Source of the DNA: Basidiobolus meristosporus CBS 931.73
Taxonomy: Eukaryota > Basidiobolomycota > Basidiobolomycetes > Basidiobolales > Basidiobolaceae
Direction of reading: 5' to 3'
Assembly: GCA_002104905.1 (NCBI GenBank)
Contig: MCFE01000679.1
Location: 1 to 46,993, forward strand
Length of the DNA stretch: 46,993 bases
This document shows positions 1 to 9,749 of this stretch, in pieces. The position numbers were made by a program, and so were the translations under genes. Position 1 is the stretch's first letter. Every line of letters begins with the position of its first letter. Under the pieces are notes generated by a model. The model saw only the letters and a list, made by a program, of their open reading frames with translations, had not been told where the DNA came from and searched no databases.

Positions 1-578
1 TTAAGAATAACCTGGTCTTATGGGTAGATGCAATACAGATCTGCTGTTAGGATCCTGCAATGGGGCTGTCAAAAGGCTGGCAGCTTGAAGCTATTAACCC
101 TCCTCACAGTCTTATGATGGTATTGTGATGGTGTTTTGCAGACTTTACTGCCAAATATGGTAATAAACCTGACAGTGCTCTAATAGTCCTTTGGCAGAAT
201 CTGTAGGCCATTTTAATGATTTAATGTGATCTAAATTTATTTGAGTAGACCCAATCAGTCAACAAATGCAAGTACCACATAAGGAAAGAAAGTCAACTGT
301 GTCTTGACAGCCTTGATGTGGACATCTGCGAGTATTATAATGGCAGTACCATAGCCTACAGCTAGTGCTCTAAGATGTTATTGTATCAACTTACTAAATG
401 ATATTTCATTTTTCTACCTTACTTGCACTATTGATATATTCTATACCAGAATCTTCCCTATTTATTTGCTTACCTATCACTACCTTGGGTATTCCACATA
501 AGGCTCAAGTAATAAAAACTATTGTTTCCAGCTTACTAGCCTTTACATAGACTTACACCCACTGCAATTGAAGCACTT
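1..578 (-). mobile_element. K0: terminal fragment of a CACTA (TNP2-type) transposon
   Basis: Aligned by eye, this stretch follows the K1 left end (about 7205-7790) base for base with many substitutions, starting only a few bases inside the K1 terminus. Shared landmarks are a GGATCCTG block near 50, a run matching K1 7560-7720, and the block ending GCAATTGAAGCACTTC at 579. It covers only the subterminal non-coding part and the downstream side of the transposase, so no protein is left. The strand given is that of the transposase in K1. It ends abruptly at 578/579, where a CCCCTATGA terminus of another CACTA-type unit begins. Confidence 0.7.
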
Positions 579-1130
579 CCCCTATGAAAATTATTCTGAT
601 GATCCTGTCAAAAGGCCATCACAGATTCTGAGTCCCTTAACTAAGAGGTATTGATCCCATCAGGACACCATGCAAAGACCATCAAAAAATGATTGCACCC
701 CAGATATCACCAAAACCTTGGTCAAAATTTTTCATCACAACATTACCAAAGTGGCCTTTGATTGGTACTCTGCCAATTTTCTCACTTTCTGATCCCAGAC
801 ACTCTATCACCTCCTATGTTTGTGTACATTGATTGGCAATTGCCTCTTATTCATACTCCTTACTAATGATAACCTTTGAGTTCTTGATGTTGTTACCATG
901 TCTGTCAGTGCAATCTCCACTCTGTCCACAATGGAGAACATGGAGGCTGTAGTAGACAAATTGTCTTTCTCTGCAAACTCATCTACCTATAACTAACACA
1001 CTTGAATATTGCAAAGATATATTGCAAAGACTGACCAATGAGGTGCTAGACCATGCAGTGCTAGCTGAAGACCAGGATTTGTGGGAACCAGTAAATAAAC
1101 AGTGGCATAAAGCTGTTGGGCTCCCACTGG

Positions 1131-1913
1131 TGTGGTGGTGTAGAGGTACTCCTGGGAGAAGCTACACAACTCAAGGTGTATAAGGTATCTGATGGGTGCA
1201 ATAACCGTTGGGTCTGAACAGCTGGCATCTTTGTCAATATGTCAATATGGTAAAATCTTGTGCTTCTCAAGCTTCCTAGGCCTCTGTGTGTCTTGTGCAC
1301 TCTCCTGAAAAGCTCCGTGATGTCAGGTCTGAGGTGTAACTTTTGAAGATAGGAGCAGTGGTCAACTACTAATCACTAAGGTAGTAGTGTTACAGATAGA
1401 TGGGATGATTGGTTACTAAGGGATTAACATCCCTTAAATACTTTTCCAGCTTGCTAAGCAATTACTAATGACAAGGTGCTAGAAGATTCCAGGCATTAGT
1501 GTAATTCTTGATGACATCACAATGAGCCAAAAATACTCCAAGAATATCCTGGAAGGTTCTAAAAGGCACACCATATCCAACCAATCAGGAATCAGTGGTT
1601 TGAAACCAGTGTAGCATAGAGATACCATATATGGTATTGAAACAGTAGGGATGGTAACACAAACTTGGGTCATGTGCTGCAGGTACTGATGCAGGTACTT
1701 GCCTAATGTAGATACATATATTGATCACATATCTGAATAACATCTGGGATAATTAATGCTAATAACCAATCAGGAGTAACATCCTGTGGGGATAATACTA
1801 ATAATATGGGCAAAGTTGAATGGGATAATACTGATAAAATAAGATATGGATAAGTACATCATAATAGCTATATACATAAACATGTCTGTGAGAGGTATGT
1901 TTACCCTACAACA
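1131..1913 (-). repeat. LTR-H solo LTR (783 bp), TSD CTGG
   Basis: The sequence starts TGTGGTGGTG and ends CCTACAACA, so it has TG...CA termini. It is flanked by CTGG at 1127-1130 and 1914-1917. Removing it restores similarity to K1 14511-14575, which supports a real insertion. It is homologous to 8362-9437, 9750-10820 and 18326-18819 but is shorter than the two full copies. The minus strand is assigned because the heat-shock-like array (1477-1494) and the TATA-like box (1434-1440) read in promoter order on that strand. No internal coding region of the parent retrotransposon adjoins it. Confidence 0.75.
1477..1494 (-). promoter_or_regulatory. Degenerate heat-shock-element-like array in LTR-H
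   Basis: Alternating 3-bp units spaced by 2 bp are visible: TGC-ta-GAA-ga-TTC-ca-GGC. The two central units are perfect and the outer units are degraded. The array lies 36 bp from a TATA-like TTAAATA (1434-1440; TATTTAA on the minus strand). The homologous position holds better arrays in the other LTR-H copies. Binding by heat-shock factor is inference from the motif. Confidence 0.45.
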
Positions 1914-2414
1914 CTGGAGTTGTGGACGCAGAGTGCTACAGCAGAAATATTTATTGAGTGGTGGATTTTAATGGAGTTACTTGTTGAGTGTGGGTTGGGC
2001 TTAATGTTGGTGTAGGGTATATGGAATTGTATAGGCCAATACAATTGGCAATTGAGGTACAACTGAAGATCCAATGGTAATAAATCAGTGTGTACACATA
2101 AAAGGTAAGAGTAACAGTTGAGTCAGGAAGTAAGGAGTGTGAAAAAGAGGCAACAACCAATCAATGTACACAAACATAGGAGGTGATTGAGTGTCCAGGA
2201 TCAGAAAGTAAGTGAACTGGCAAAGAACCAATCAAAAGCTACCAATATATTGTTGTGATGAAAAATTTAACCAAGTTTTTTTGTGAAATCTGAAATGCAA
2301 TTGTTCTTTATTGGTCTCTGTGCAGTGTCCTGATGGGATTAATCCCTCTTAGTTCTGGGCCTTAAAATTTGTGATGGCCTTTTGATGGGATCATCCCAGT
2401 GATTTCTCATAGGG

Positions 2415-2664
2415 ATTTCACTGACCCCACTATGGTTACAGTTTACCTTAACACTAAAGTTGCATATGACAGGGCTTTTTTGGTTCTGAGCTATGGTAGT
2501 GATTCCTTGTTGCTGGCCAAGCATCTGGAGTAACTGCTGCTAGTGGGCCAGAATTTGCTGTAGAGCATTCTTGCATTCTTGATTTTCTGATATCTTGGGA
2601 GAGACAACTTCTTTCTTCAGGCTTAAGGTTTCTGGTTTTTGCTGCTACAAATTTTTCAAGTCTT
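2415..2664 (-). pseudogene. G1 gypsy gag N-terminal fragment
   Basis: Read on the minus strand, this matches the first part of the G4 Gag (21314-21500). It includes a glutamine-rich MLGQQQGITTIAQ stretch, then residues like NFSVKVN. It is cut at 2414 by the CACTA-derived unit, so most of gag and all of pol are absent. The 5' LTR of the same copy follows at about 2665 and is itself split by the Harbinger element. The fragment is far too short to make a working capsid protein. Confidence 0.7.
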
Positions 2665-2710
2665 AACATTAGAGTTGTACAGGAAAAGGTAGTTTAGCTA
2701 GTATTATATT
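2665..2710 (-). repeat. G1 gypsy 5' LTR, first part (interrupted)
   Basis: The block ending TTTAGCTAGTATTATATT matches the inner end of the reversed gypsy LTR (compare 38235-38300). The LTR resumes at 6112 with ATTCACTAAAA, exactly where an intact LTR continues. The interruption is the Harbinger element H1. ATT is duplicated at 2708-2710 and 6112-6114. Confidence 0.75.
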
Positions 2711-2723
2711 AGACTTGTTCCGT

Positions 2724-2802
2724 TTGATAGTGCCACATAGTGCCAGCCGGTTTATGGTGCCGGATCAATCTGGCACTCTACGGCACTATCTGGCACTATA
2801 AT
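2724..2802. repeat. Subterminal GTGCCA/TGGCAC repeat cluster of H1
   Basis: At least six copies of GTGCC(A/G) or its complement occur within about 80 bp, in both orientations. The same cluster occurs near the end of H2 (about 19695-19760) and throughout the MITE at 39473-39683. Conservation in three related elements suggests a functional end sequence. Its role as a transposase-binding array is inference. Confidence 0.55.
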
Positions 2803-2893
2803 TTCTACCATGATGCCAGTGGTATGATACAGTTACTGCTAATTTTACTCAATCTTACTTATGTTGCTCAGAGTAGTGCTTTCCTTGCTTAAT

Positions 2894-3778
2894 TTACTCT
2901 TCATAATGCTCCAGACACATTTCTCTCAGTGGATGTCTTCTTGTATGAACATACTGTGCATTAATAAGTATCTTAACTATTTTACCTATTCTGCTGTTTT
3001 CTCCTATATATGACTTTGCTCTGTATTTACCTGCCAATATGCTTAATCTCTTCAGATATCCAAATGTGTGCTCTACCCTTACTCTGAAATGATTAAATAT
3101 CTCATTGTAGAGCTTCTGCTTCCTGCTAAGCACACCATTCCTTGGCTTCCTATAAGCTGTAATACATCCTAATCTCTGACAATCCTCTCCTATATAGGCT
3201 AGGTCTGCCATACATTACTCCCCTCTACTGAATTCAGGATGAATCTCTACTCAGAGTGCTTTGTCATGCCTACTTCCAGCAAATGGCCCACTAAACCAGA
3301 TGTTGTTACCCTCAATGTCAGACAGTGCTTGAAACTTCACACAGTGTGCCTTGTACTTGCCAGAATAAAAGTGCCTCTGCCCTCTAGAAGGTCTGTTAAT
3401 CCTCACTGGGAAGGTATCCAAAATACTCCTGATATGGAACCTGTTGCTGAACACTCTGGGATATGGAACTCTATTGGAGCTTCTGAACCTAGTATTCCAA
3501 GCTTGCTCTAAGTCATTCATACCCTCTGCAAGGTGGTACTCCATTGCTGTCAGCTGGGAATGAAAGCTTCTAAGACTTTTGTTGCCATGGATGGAGGGAT
3601 GAAACCATGTAGGGCAATAGTTCTTGTAATAGCAGAGAAGCTTAACAAGGGATCTCCTTGAGTAGATTGGGGTTGATGGTCCACAGTACTTGAGGTAGAT
3701 CTCCTCTAGTGTGTCAAAAGGAAATCCAGTGGTAGTGATGGGATTGATGAGAAAAGACCATTCAGATGAGCAAATCAT
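2894..3778 (-). pseudogene. Harbinger transposase (DDE_Tnp_4-like), two in-frame stops
   Basis: This would cut and rejoin the element ends in the nucleus. It is one continuous frame of about 295 codons from an ATG at 3778 to the stop after LEHYEE at 2894. Seen in order: an N-terminal region that could bind DNA; ILDTFPVRINRPSRGQRHFYSGK, with the first catalytic Asp and the family's RPS...YSGKYK signature; GPFAGSRHDKAL with an Asp; MADLAYIGED, equivalent to the D-GY block; and RVEHTFGYLKR with the Glu. Two stop codons break it: TGA just after HDKAL (about 3251) and TAA before MADLAYIG (about 3212). The H2 copy also has a stop (TAA) at the first position. The length fits the family. The family call is confident, and activity is unlikely. 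Confidence 0.85.
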
Positions 3779-3784
3779 ATTAAA

Positions 3785-4137
3785 ATTGATGGATGATTGT
3801 ATGGAGGCGGTTTAAATTGATTTGGCACGATCTGCGTTATTTATCTGATCTTTGATACACTATGGTTAAATCTCCATCAATTGCCATGTATCCTATCATT
3901 ATGTTGCAAAAATCATCCGCAAACAATGCCTTGGTACTTTTATTGATGCTTTAATCATAGGTCTATAATTAAATAGGAAATCTGCAATTGATGTGATCTG
4001 ATCTGTGTCAATGCGATCCAAGATGCATCATGCATAATATATGGAAAATTCAACAATCACATTAGTTTTCATATATATCTCTTATAAGACCAGGTTGATG
4101 CCACTATACTGCTGTATAAGTATCCAAATCCATTGCT
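3785..4137. other. H1 spacer between divergent genes
   Basis: This AT-rich stretch separates the minus-strand transposase from the plus-strand second gene. It probably held the promoters of both. TATATATC-like and ATATATGG words are present near 4030-4075, but no site can be assigned with confidence. Confidence 0.3.
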
Positions 4138-5369
4138 ATGGTCCCCATACCAAGCCTCAACTCATCTTTAGTACAACCCAGACAGAACCCATCCCCCAGC
4201 TCACAAGCGCGGTCCAGACCGGAAAAGTCAATGTTGGATCTGTTTGAGTTCTTGCCAAATGATTTTAGTATGGCCCAAGTGTCTATGATGAGCCTTCATA
4301 CAGATATTTGGGCACTACTGATTAATCTAGCAAAACTAGATACCTCAGAGAGTCGACAAAGATGGAAGAATTTAAGTAGAAAGCTGTGGCATGAGCTCTA
4401 CATCAAGATGCCAGCCAATGTATGTAAAAGATATATAACAAGACAAGTATTGAAATCAAGAATGAGCTGAGAGTGAGGGGATTTGACAAAGAAGCCGTGC
4501 AGGAACAACTTTGCACGCAATTTGCACAGTATGGGCCAGACGCGTCTGTTTGTGCCTCAACTTTGGGAACCAAAGAGATTTTGAATGAGTTTTTGCCTCA
4601 AATGACTAATGTACTACGTGATATATTAGTAGAGCCAAGTGGCTTTTGAGAGCAATATACACAGGACTCATCCAGGCAACAGCTCCAAAGTATCTGACAG
4701 AGGGTAAGTGAATACCTTGAGGAATCAGATGGTGAGCTTCAGGAGGAAGAATACAGACCGCAAGCAACATTGTCCAGATTGCGCCAGCACACCTTGCTGG
4801 ATTCCCTACCATCTCTTGCAACCACAGCGCGCCGGTGCACGCCAGTCCAGACCACGCCAACACCCTTCACCAGAACGCCCCGCATCAAGTCAATGCGCAT
4901 GCTTCAGAGCAAAACTACAAGAACTTGCCAAACTGCTCATTTAGACACAAGTCCATTGGAGCAGACCAAGTTGCGTCAACATGCAGCATCACATTGAACT
5001 CAGCCAAGGGCCATCTCAATGTGTCAAGGCGCACCTGCACGTGCCGTTTTGCCTGACCATCAGCAAGTTACTTGTGGTGAGCTGACTGATGATGACCAAC
5101 ATGAAGTGCCTCAACCACTGGAGCCCTTGGCAAGTAAAAGAACATGTCAGCGTGTGGCACTACAGGCCGGTGCAGTTGGTTCAGTTGGGGTGATTCAGCG
5201 CGGCCAAGCTGCAGCATCGCACTCATCAACTAGGAGGCAAAATACTGACTATAAATACACAAGTAGCCAAGATGATAGTCAGCCAGGAAGTAGTATATGT
5301 GTGCAAAGTGAGTCACTACCAAATGCTTCAGTAGTAATCCCTGTGAGAAAGAAACCCAGGAGAAGATGA
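4138..5369 (+). pseudogene. Harbinger second gene, broken
   Basis: Harbinger elements normally encode a second, DNA-binding protein that helps the transposase reach the nucleus and the element ends. Here the plus strand carries 4138-4470, with a basic ESRQRWKNLSRKLWHELYIKM block. A frameshift near 4450 leads into IKNELRVRGFDKEAVQEQLCTQF and ILNEFLPQMTNVLRDILVEPSGF, which then meets a stop near 4648. Further frames rich in Ser, Thr and Gln continue to about 5369 (RRQNTDYKYTSSQDDSQPGSS). The same protein is found reversed in H2 (17443-18325). I do not see a clear Myb/SANT domain, so the call rests on position and on the family's two-gene plan. Confidence 0.5.
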
Positions 5370-6111
5370 TGCAATTGCTTTGAATTGCTCACATTTGTAA
5401 TGATCCCAACAACCCTTTTTTTTGCAATCCAAATCAAGCCATTGCAAATCGGTGATCATCAAATTTTTGATATAAGTAATATCAAGGTCATCTCACATTT
5501 GAGACAGAACCCCTATAAATAAACACCCTGCATATATATACGTCATCTGTAATACTAGTGCAGCTATTGGATCTGTTTTGCACCTACACAATTGCTTGCG
5601 TGCTAGCTATGACACCTTGTCCAATCACTAGGATCAGGGATTTACTTGCTCAATGGGCAAAATGGGATATTTGATGGCAAATCAGGTAGCTTTTTCAGTA
5701 GTCAATGAGCCAATTGGGGGCTGCCAGCTTCAGGATACTTTTGGACCAATTAACCACTGAGATACCATCTAATTGGAGTGAGGGTAACCAAAATGGTAAG
5801 TATCAGTGTAGTTTATAGTGTGATACACATTTATTTCCATTTACATTAAAGAAACATATCCAAATACTGGATTTTACCTGCCATAATAGCTGTATCCAAT
5901 TGCGCACGTGATGCAAACATTACAAGTTGGCGCAATCATCCATGCCAACCTCATTGTGTCAGATAGTGCCATAGTGTGTGAGATTGTCCCGCATAGTGCA
6001 AAATTGTCCAAGAACAATCCTGCCTTCTGGTTGCTATAATATTGCGCCCAATTGTTCTTTACAACCGTAGATTGCGCCGTGCATCCTGGCACAGTACAAT
6101 GGAACAAGTCT
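5370..6111. other. H1 right non-coding end
   Basis: Beyond the second gene there is about 740 bp without a credible protein. Positions 5380-5550 are shared with H2 (about 17293-17460, reversed). The last 150 bp carry GTGCC-type words and end in the inverted repeat GGAACAAGTCT. Confidence 0.55.
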
Positions 6112-6424
6112 ATTCACTAAAAACTGAACTGATCATTATTGAGGTTCTATCAGATCCTTATATACATTTTGCCAGATCAATAGCTGACTAATTATATTTT
6201 CTAATGTAAGTTGTGGTTGATGACTCATATGATTGCATCTTCATCACCCAATCAGATCTAACTTAATATATCTATTTCTGGCTGATAAGGATATGCTGAT
6301 TCATCTGCTGAATAATACTGCTGATTTGATAGATAATACTGATATACTGCTTGGTCAAGCATAGAGCTAACTGCTTTGACCAAAATCTAAACTACATTAG
6401 ACATTCCAGTATCAGCTTGTAACA
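6112..6424 (-). repeat. G1 gypsy 5' LTR, second part
   Basis: This continues the LTR interrupted at 2710. It carries the reversed AATAAA region (CATTATTGAGG), the reversed TATA region (CTTATATACATTTTGCC) and the ATGACTCATATGATTGCATC block found in every gypsy LTR here. It ends GCTTGTAACA at 6424. The outer sequence is diverged, so the copy is old. Copia sequence (C1) follows directly. Confidence 0.75.
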
Positions 6425-7200
6425 ACATCATATGCCAAGAAACTGCCCAGAAATTTGCCAAAATTTGAGCTGGAAAGTGTAAACTGTATATTTCTGGGCT
6501 ATTACAATGAGAGTATAGCTAACCAATGCTACAATATCATGGTAAAGAATATGATTAAATGTAGGGCAGTGTTGTTTGATGAAAGTTCAAAATTTCAAAA
6601 AAAGGATATCAGATTATGCTAGATATTTAATCTGCAGTCCACTTTTAGTCAGGATTGATCAGACCAAAACAATTAAAGTTTTTTCACTCCAGAGGATTGT
6701 AAACTATGTTGTAGCCTTAATCAGTGCACAAGGATAACCCAGAAGCAATCATTCTAGTACTACATGCCAGGAGTTCTAACTTGACCACAAATAACCTTAG
6801 TTATTATATCAGTGAGGGTACAAACTTAGCCTATGCAATTCAGTCCAAATTGATGAGCCCCAGACTGTAAAAGAGGCCCAAAATAGCTCTTAGATGAGGT
6901 TTTGGAGCTCACAATGACTGAGGAGTATCAGGCACTGATGGAAAACCACACTTGGGACTTTCCAGTCAGCCAAAAATCAATTGGATGTGGTTGGGCCTTC
7001 AATACAAAACACAAGGCTGACTATACACTCAAAAGATACAAAGCAATGCTTGTGGCCAAAGAATACTCTCAAACCAAAGGACTTGACTATATTGAGGTCT
7101 TTGCCCCAGTATAATATAGATATGTTTAGTCCCTTTATATTGATATTGGCTATTGTAGCCAACTGTCAGTTTTTAATACATCAAATGGATGTAGAACTGC
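6425..7200 (+). pseudogene. C1 copia pol, left part: integrase C-terminus and start of RT
   Basis: The plus strand reads, with breaks, LESVNCIFLGYYNESIANQCYNI then MIKCRAVLFDES. This is the copia integrase C-terminal LGY...VFDE signature, at about 6465-6590. From 6902 it reads EEYQALMENHTWDFPV, then GCGWAFNTKHKADYTLKRYKAMLVAKEYSQTKGLDYIEVFAPV. This is the start of the copia reverse transcriptase, equivalent to C3 34200-34400. The frame then shifts and continues to HQMDVELP at about 7195, where K1 is inserted. The RT resumes at 15032. Several stops and shifts show an old copy. Confidence 0.8.
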
Positions 7201-7768
7201 CCCTATGAAGAATAAATTGGGCCCATGGGTGGATCCAATCTAGATCAGTCATCAGGATCCTGTTCAGAGACCATCATAACACCAGCAGCTTGGAATTTGT
7301 GACCCTTCTAACAAACTTATGTCAGGATCACAATGGCATTTTGCTAAATTTATAACCAAATAAAGGGATAAAACTTGTCAAGATTTAATTGGTGCTGTGA
7401 CAATAACTGCATGGTATTGTTGCAGTCTTTTAGCACTCTACAACTATTCTAAGTGGATCCAACCAGCTAGGACATCCAATTGTCTTATATGGCAAGAAAC
7501 TTGATGGTATTTTGATGGCCTCATAGCAAGACTCTGATAGCATTATATTGGCAGTGTGATGGCCCACAGCTGGTTCTGTATAATGCTACTGTACCAATTT
7601 ACCAAATGGTACTACCTTTCTCTACCTCCCCTTGTGCAATTCATATATTCCATTGTAGAATCACCCCTCTTTATTTGCTTACCCACGGCTACCTTGAGTA
7701 CTCCACATATAGTTGAATTTAAAAAAAACTATGGCCTTTTGCTTACTAAGCTTTACCAATGCGCACAC
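7201..7768. repeat. K1 left subterminal region
   Basis: This non-coding end is shared with K0 (1-578) and in part with K3 (about 30230-30430, reversed). It contains GATCC and CATCAGGA words that recur near the right end of K1 (about 14940-14970), as expected for subterminal transposase-binding repeats. I see no credible gene. Confidence 0.55.
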
Positions 7769-8357
7769 CTACTGCAATTGATATACTTCTATCACCTCAA
7801 CTTTGCAGCCTTTTAGTGCAATACTTGCAAAGTTGTCATATACCTTGTATTGCTGGTAACATATACATCTTGCAAACATATGCTTAGTTGTTGCCACTTC
7901 TGCCATGAATACCTCCTGAACATTTGCAAAGAATTTCTTGATATTTAGCCTATATATTCCTTCTCCCTGCTGGATTCTAGTCCCCCTTATAGGTGTACTC
8001 TGGCTTTTTTTTGTGTGGATTTCCATATTGAATGGTGTAGAAGTTGGCTTGTGACTAAGAGAAGCCTGGCATACCTTGGTAGAGCTTTCCTGATAAAAAT
8101 TAGTTGCTTGTTGTACCCAACCCAACTTTGAATTACTTAACTGATTACCCATGCTTTGGGGCTGCTTAGCTTCCTAATGCCATAGGCATAGGTGTATCCA
8201 TGTGCCAACTCAACACATCCATGATGGCCTTGAAGGTAATAATCTTGATGAGATTAGGATATGGTGGTAGCTGCAACTTGACTTGTCTTCCTATCTCCCC
8301 ACACATCCACTCCATAAGAAACTCCCAAAAGGTGAAGCAAGGCCCAATATTCTCCAC
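7769..8357 (-). pseudogene. TNP2-like transposase, C-terminal part
   Basis: On the minus strand this starts with HVENIGPCFTFWEFLMEWMCGEIGRQVKLQLPPYPNLIKI. That corresponds to the conserved TNP2/DUF4218-type block with GP.W.FW.F.ME...G.L....HPY.NL. A second frame (7769-8152) follows, ending IKKFFANVQEVFMAEVATTKHMFARCICYQQYKVYDNFASIAL. The upstream half of the conserved block (SLLHLA) lies across the LTR-H insertion at 9442 onward. A stop separates the two frames. The 7769-8152 frame is repeated in K3 (29818-30240). Family call confident, function lost. Confidence 0.7.
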
Positions 8358-8361
8358 ATGC
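8358..8361. repeat. TSD ATGC (left) of LTR-H
   Basis: ATGC at 8358-8361 is repeated at 9438-9441 and flanks the LTR exactly. Confidence 0.75.
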
Positions 8362-8798
8362 TGTAGTGGGGTTACAGTGACACCCACAGGCAGTTGTGCT
8401 CATTCCCATATGTTCACTTCCCTAAAAAGGATTACCCCCCTATATTAGTATCATCCCAAATTGCAATATTTTCTATTCTGTCTATGTGATTATTACTATG
8501 CAACCTGACAAACTATTTGTCACTATTAACCCATTGCACAAGCTATTCCTATTCCTTGCAAAGAAACCAAGATAAGATAGTTACCATATAAGGCAAGTAC
8601 CCCCAACAGTGCCTATGTCATGCAACCATCCGGGTTTCATGACCCTCCTATCCCACTACCATATGAGGTAACTACATGACACAGAGGTTTCATATTACCA
8701 CTATCTGATTGGCTAGGTGCTACTATGTCTCATGGAACAACCCACCAAGAACTTGAGCTACTTTTAGTACACAATGGCATGATTGGCTGCCTACTGCC

Positions 8799-8816
8799 TT
8801 CTGGAAACTTCTGGAA
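8799..8816 (+). promoter_or_regulatory. Four-unit heat-shock-element-like array, TTCTGGAAACTTCTGGAA
   Basis: Four perfect alternating units (TTC-tg-GAA-ac-TTC-tg-GAA) match the consensus for heat-shock factor binding, inverted TTC/GAA triplets at 5-bp steps. The array ends 35 bp before TATTTAA (8852-8858). The other LTR-H copies have an equivalent array at the same distance. Heat-shock factor binding is established for this motif class. Its action here is inference. Confidence 0.7.
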
Positions 8817-8851
8817 AGTATTTTCTAGCAAGAATTTGAGCAGCAAAAAAG

Positions 8852-8858
8852 TATTTAA
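8852..8858 (+). promoter_or_regulatory. TATA-like box of LTR-H
   Basis: TATTTAA lies in the block AAGTATTTAAGGGAG, which is conserved in all four LTR-H copies (TATGTAA at 10227-10233; reversed TTAAATA at 1434-1440 and 18649-18655). It always lies 35-36 bp from the TTC/GAA array. Confidence 0.6.
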
Positions 8859-9441
8859 GGGAGGCTATTCCTTAAAATAAATCATCCCTCTTCTAATATT
8901 CTAACTTATTGATTAGTGAGATCACCACTACCTATTACCACTACTTTCTGACTCAGACCTGACAATACTCCCAGGAAACCGTGCTGACAGCCAACTGACC
9001 TTGGAGGTACTACTTGTGAGGAATACTCAGAGTAGGTATATTTTATTATATTTGATTCTTTCCCAAGTTTGTTCTTGTACAGGCAAAGATACATTTCAGT
9101 CTTTGTAACTATTGGTTAAAGCTGCATTCTATCAAGTCCCTGTTGGTGGAGTTTACAGTTGTTTTGACTTTAGAAGCTTTAGTACATTGTCATCTCAAAG
9201 GACATCAAAGCCATAATAAACTTTTGTTAAGACACCAACTAAGTTGGGAATTTTAATTCAATAGTTTTCCCTTGACAAGCTTGAGGCTTTATCCCCCTTC
9301 TCATTAGATTAAACAAAAGACCCAGTATTCCTAGCAAGCTTTTGCCAGAGTTTATTGCACCCAGTGAACACCTCACACACATTCACACTTGAGAAGTGTT
9401 GGCCGTATTTTGCCCTTTGGACTTATACACCACCACAATGC

Positions 9442-9745
9442 AGTGCAAGATGGAGTAGAGAATGGATACAGTAGTGGCAGAGATCTATGTGCTCAGCTTT
9501 TTGTTAGTAGTATAGCCACTCAAATCCTGTCACAAACTCCTTGCACAACAGCTGTAGATATATCAAGTTGGCATTGGTGATTACTTCTGGATAAATATTC
9601 CTACAATGTCCACATATGACTCCCAATGCTTCAAATGTACTCTTGGTAGCAATGGCCTCAGAATGCCACTTGAATAAATACATATTTAGTTCATCCAGTC
9701 TTTGCATTTGTATTATTGCATATGCATATGAATATTAATTGGAGC
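9442..9745 (-). pseudogene. TNP2-like transposase, middle part
   Basis: This island between two LTR insertions reads, on the minus strand, MQRLDELNMYLFKWHSEAIATKSTFEAL...LLCKEFVTGFEWLYY, two stops, then KAEHIDLCHYCIHSLLHLA. The last block is the IH.LLH..D motif that precedes GP.W.FW in TNP2 transposases, so it links 10821-12384 to 7769-8357. It is too broken to work. Confidence 0.65.
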
Positions 9746-9749
9746 CTGT
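9746..9749. repeat. TSD CTGT (left) of LTR-H
   Basis: CTGT at 9746-9749 is repeated at 10821-10824 and flanks the LTR exactly. Confidence 0.75.

Larger units (their letters stand above)
579..2414. mobile_element. CACTA-derived unit with long inverted arms (fold-back type)
   Basis: The left end begins CCCCTATGA and the right end finishes TCATAGGG. Positions 580-about 872 are the reverse complement of about 2112-2414, with clear similarity over about 300 bp, so the unit can fold into a long hairpin. The right arm matches the right end of K1 (about 14415-15031). The left arm matches the same K1 end inverted, followed by 890-990, which equals the reverse complement of about 14195-14295. The unit therefore looks like two opposed copies of one CACTA end and has no transposase. 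The flanks differ: CACTA on the left, gypsy gag on the right. I see no convincing target-site duplication. A solo LTR-H (1131-1913) sits inside it. Confidence 0.6.
2711..6111 (-). mobile_element. H1: PIF/Harbinger-type DNA transposon, 3.4 kb, TSD ATT
   Basis: The terminal inverted repeats are AGACTTGTTCC at 2711-2721 and GGAACAAGTCT at 6101-6111, flanked by the 3-bp duplication ATT. The element holds a DDE_Tnp_4-type transposase on the minus strand and a second, divergently oriented coding region on the plus strand. This is the usual two-gene Harbinger plan. Both ends are rich in GTGCCA/TGGCAC words (2725-2800 and 5960-6090), a likely subterminal binding array for the transposase. Stop codons in both genes mean it is not autonomous now. 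It sits inside the gypsy G1 LTR, so it is younger than that LTR. Confidence 0.85.
8362..9437 (+). repeat. LTR-H solo LTR (1076 bp), TSD ATGC
   Basis: It begins TGTAGTGGGG and ends CACCACCACA, and is flanked by a perfect 4-bp duplication. It splits the TNP2 transposase gene between the SLLHLA and HVENIGP segments. The plus strand is assigned because a heat-shock-like array (8799-8816) precedes a TATA-like TATTTAA (8852-8858). A short frame on the opposite strand (8906-9094) is also present in the other full LTR and follows from LTR homology; it is probably not a gene. Internal retrotransposon sequence is absent, so this is a solo LTR. Confidence 0.8.

Noticed and set aside
4606-4863. 85-codon minus-strand frame with hydrophobic residues.
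   Set aside because: It lies antisense to the Harbinger second gene and shows no conserved features in H2.
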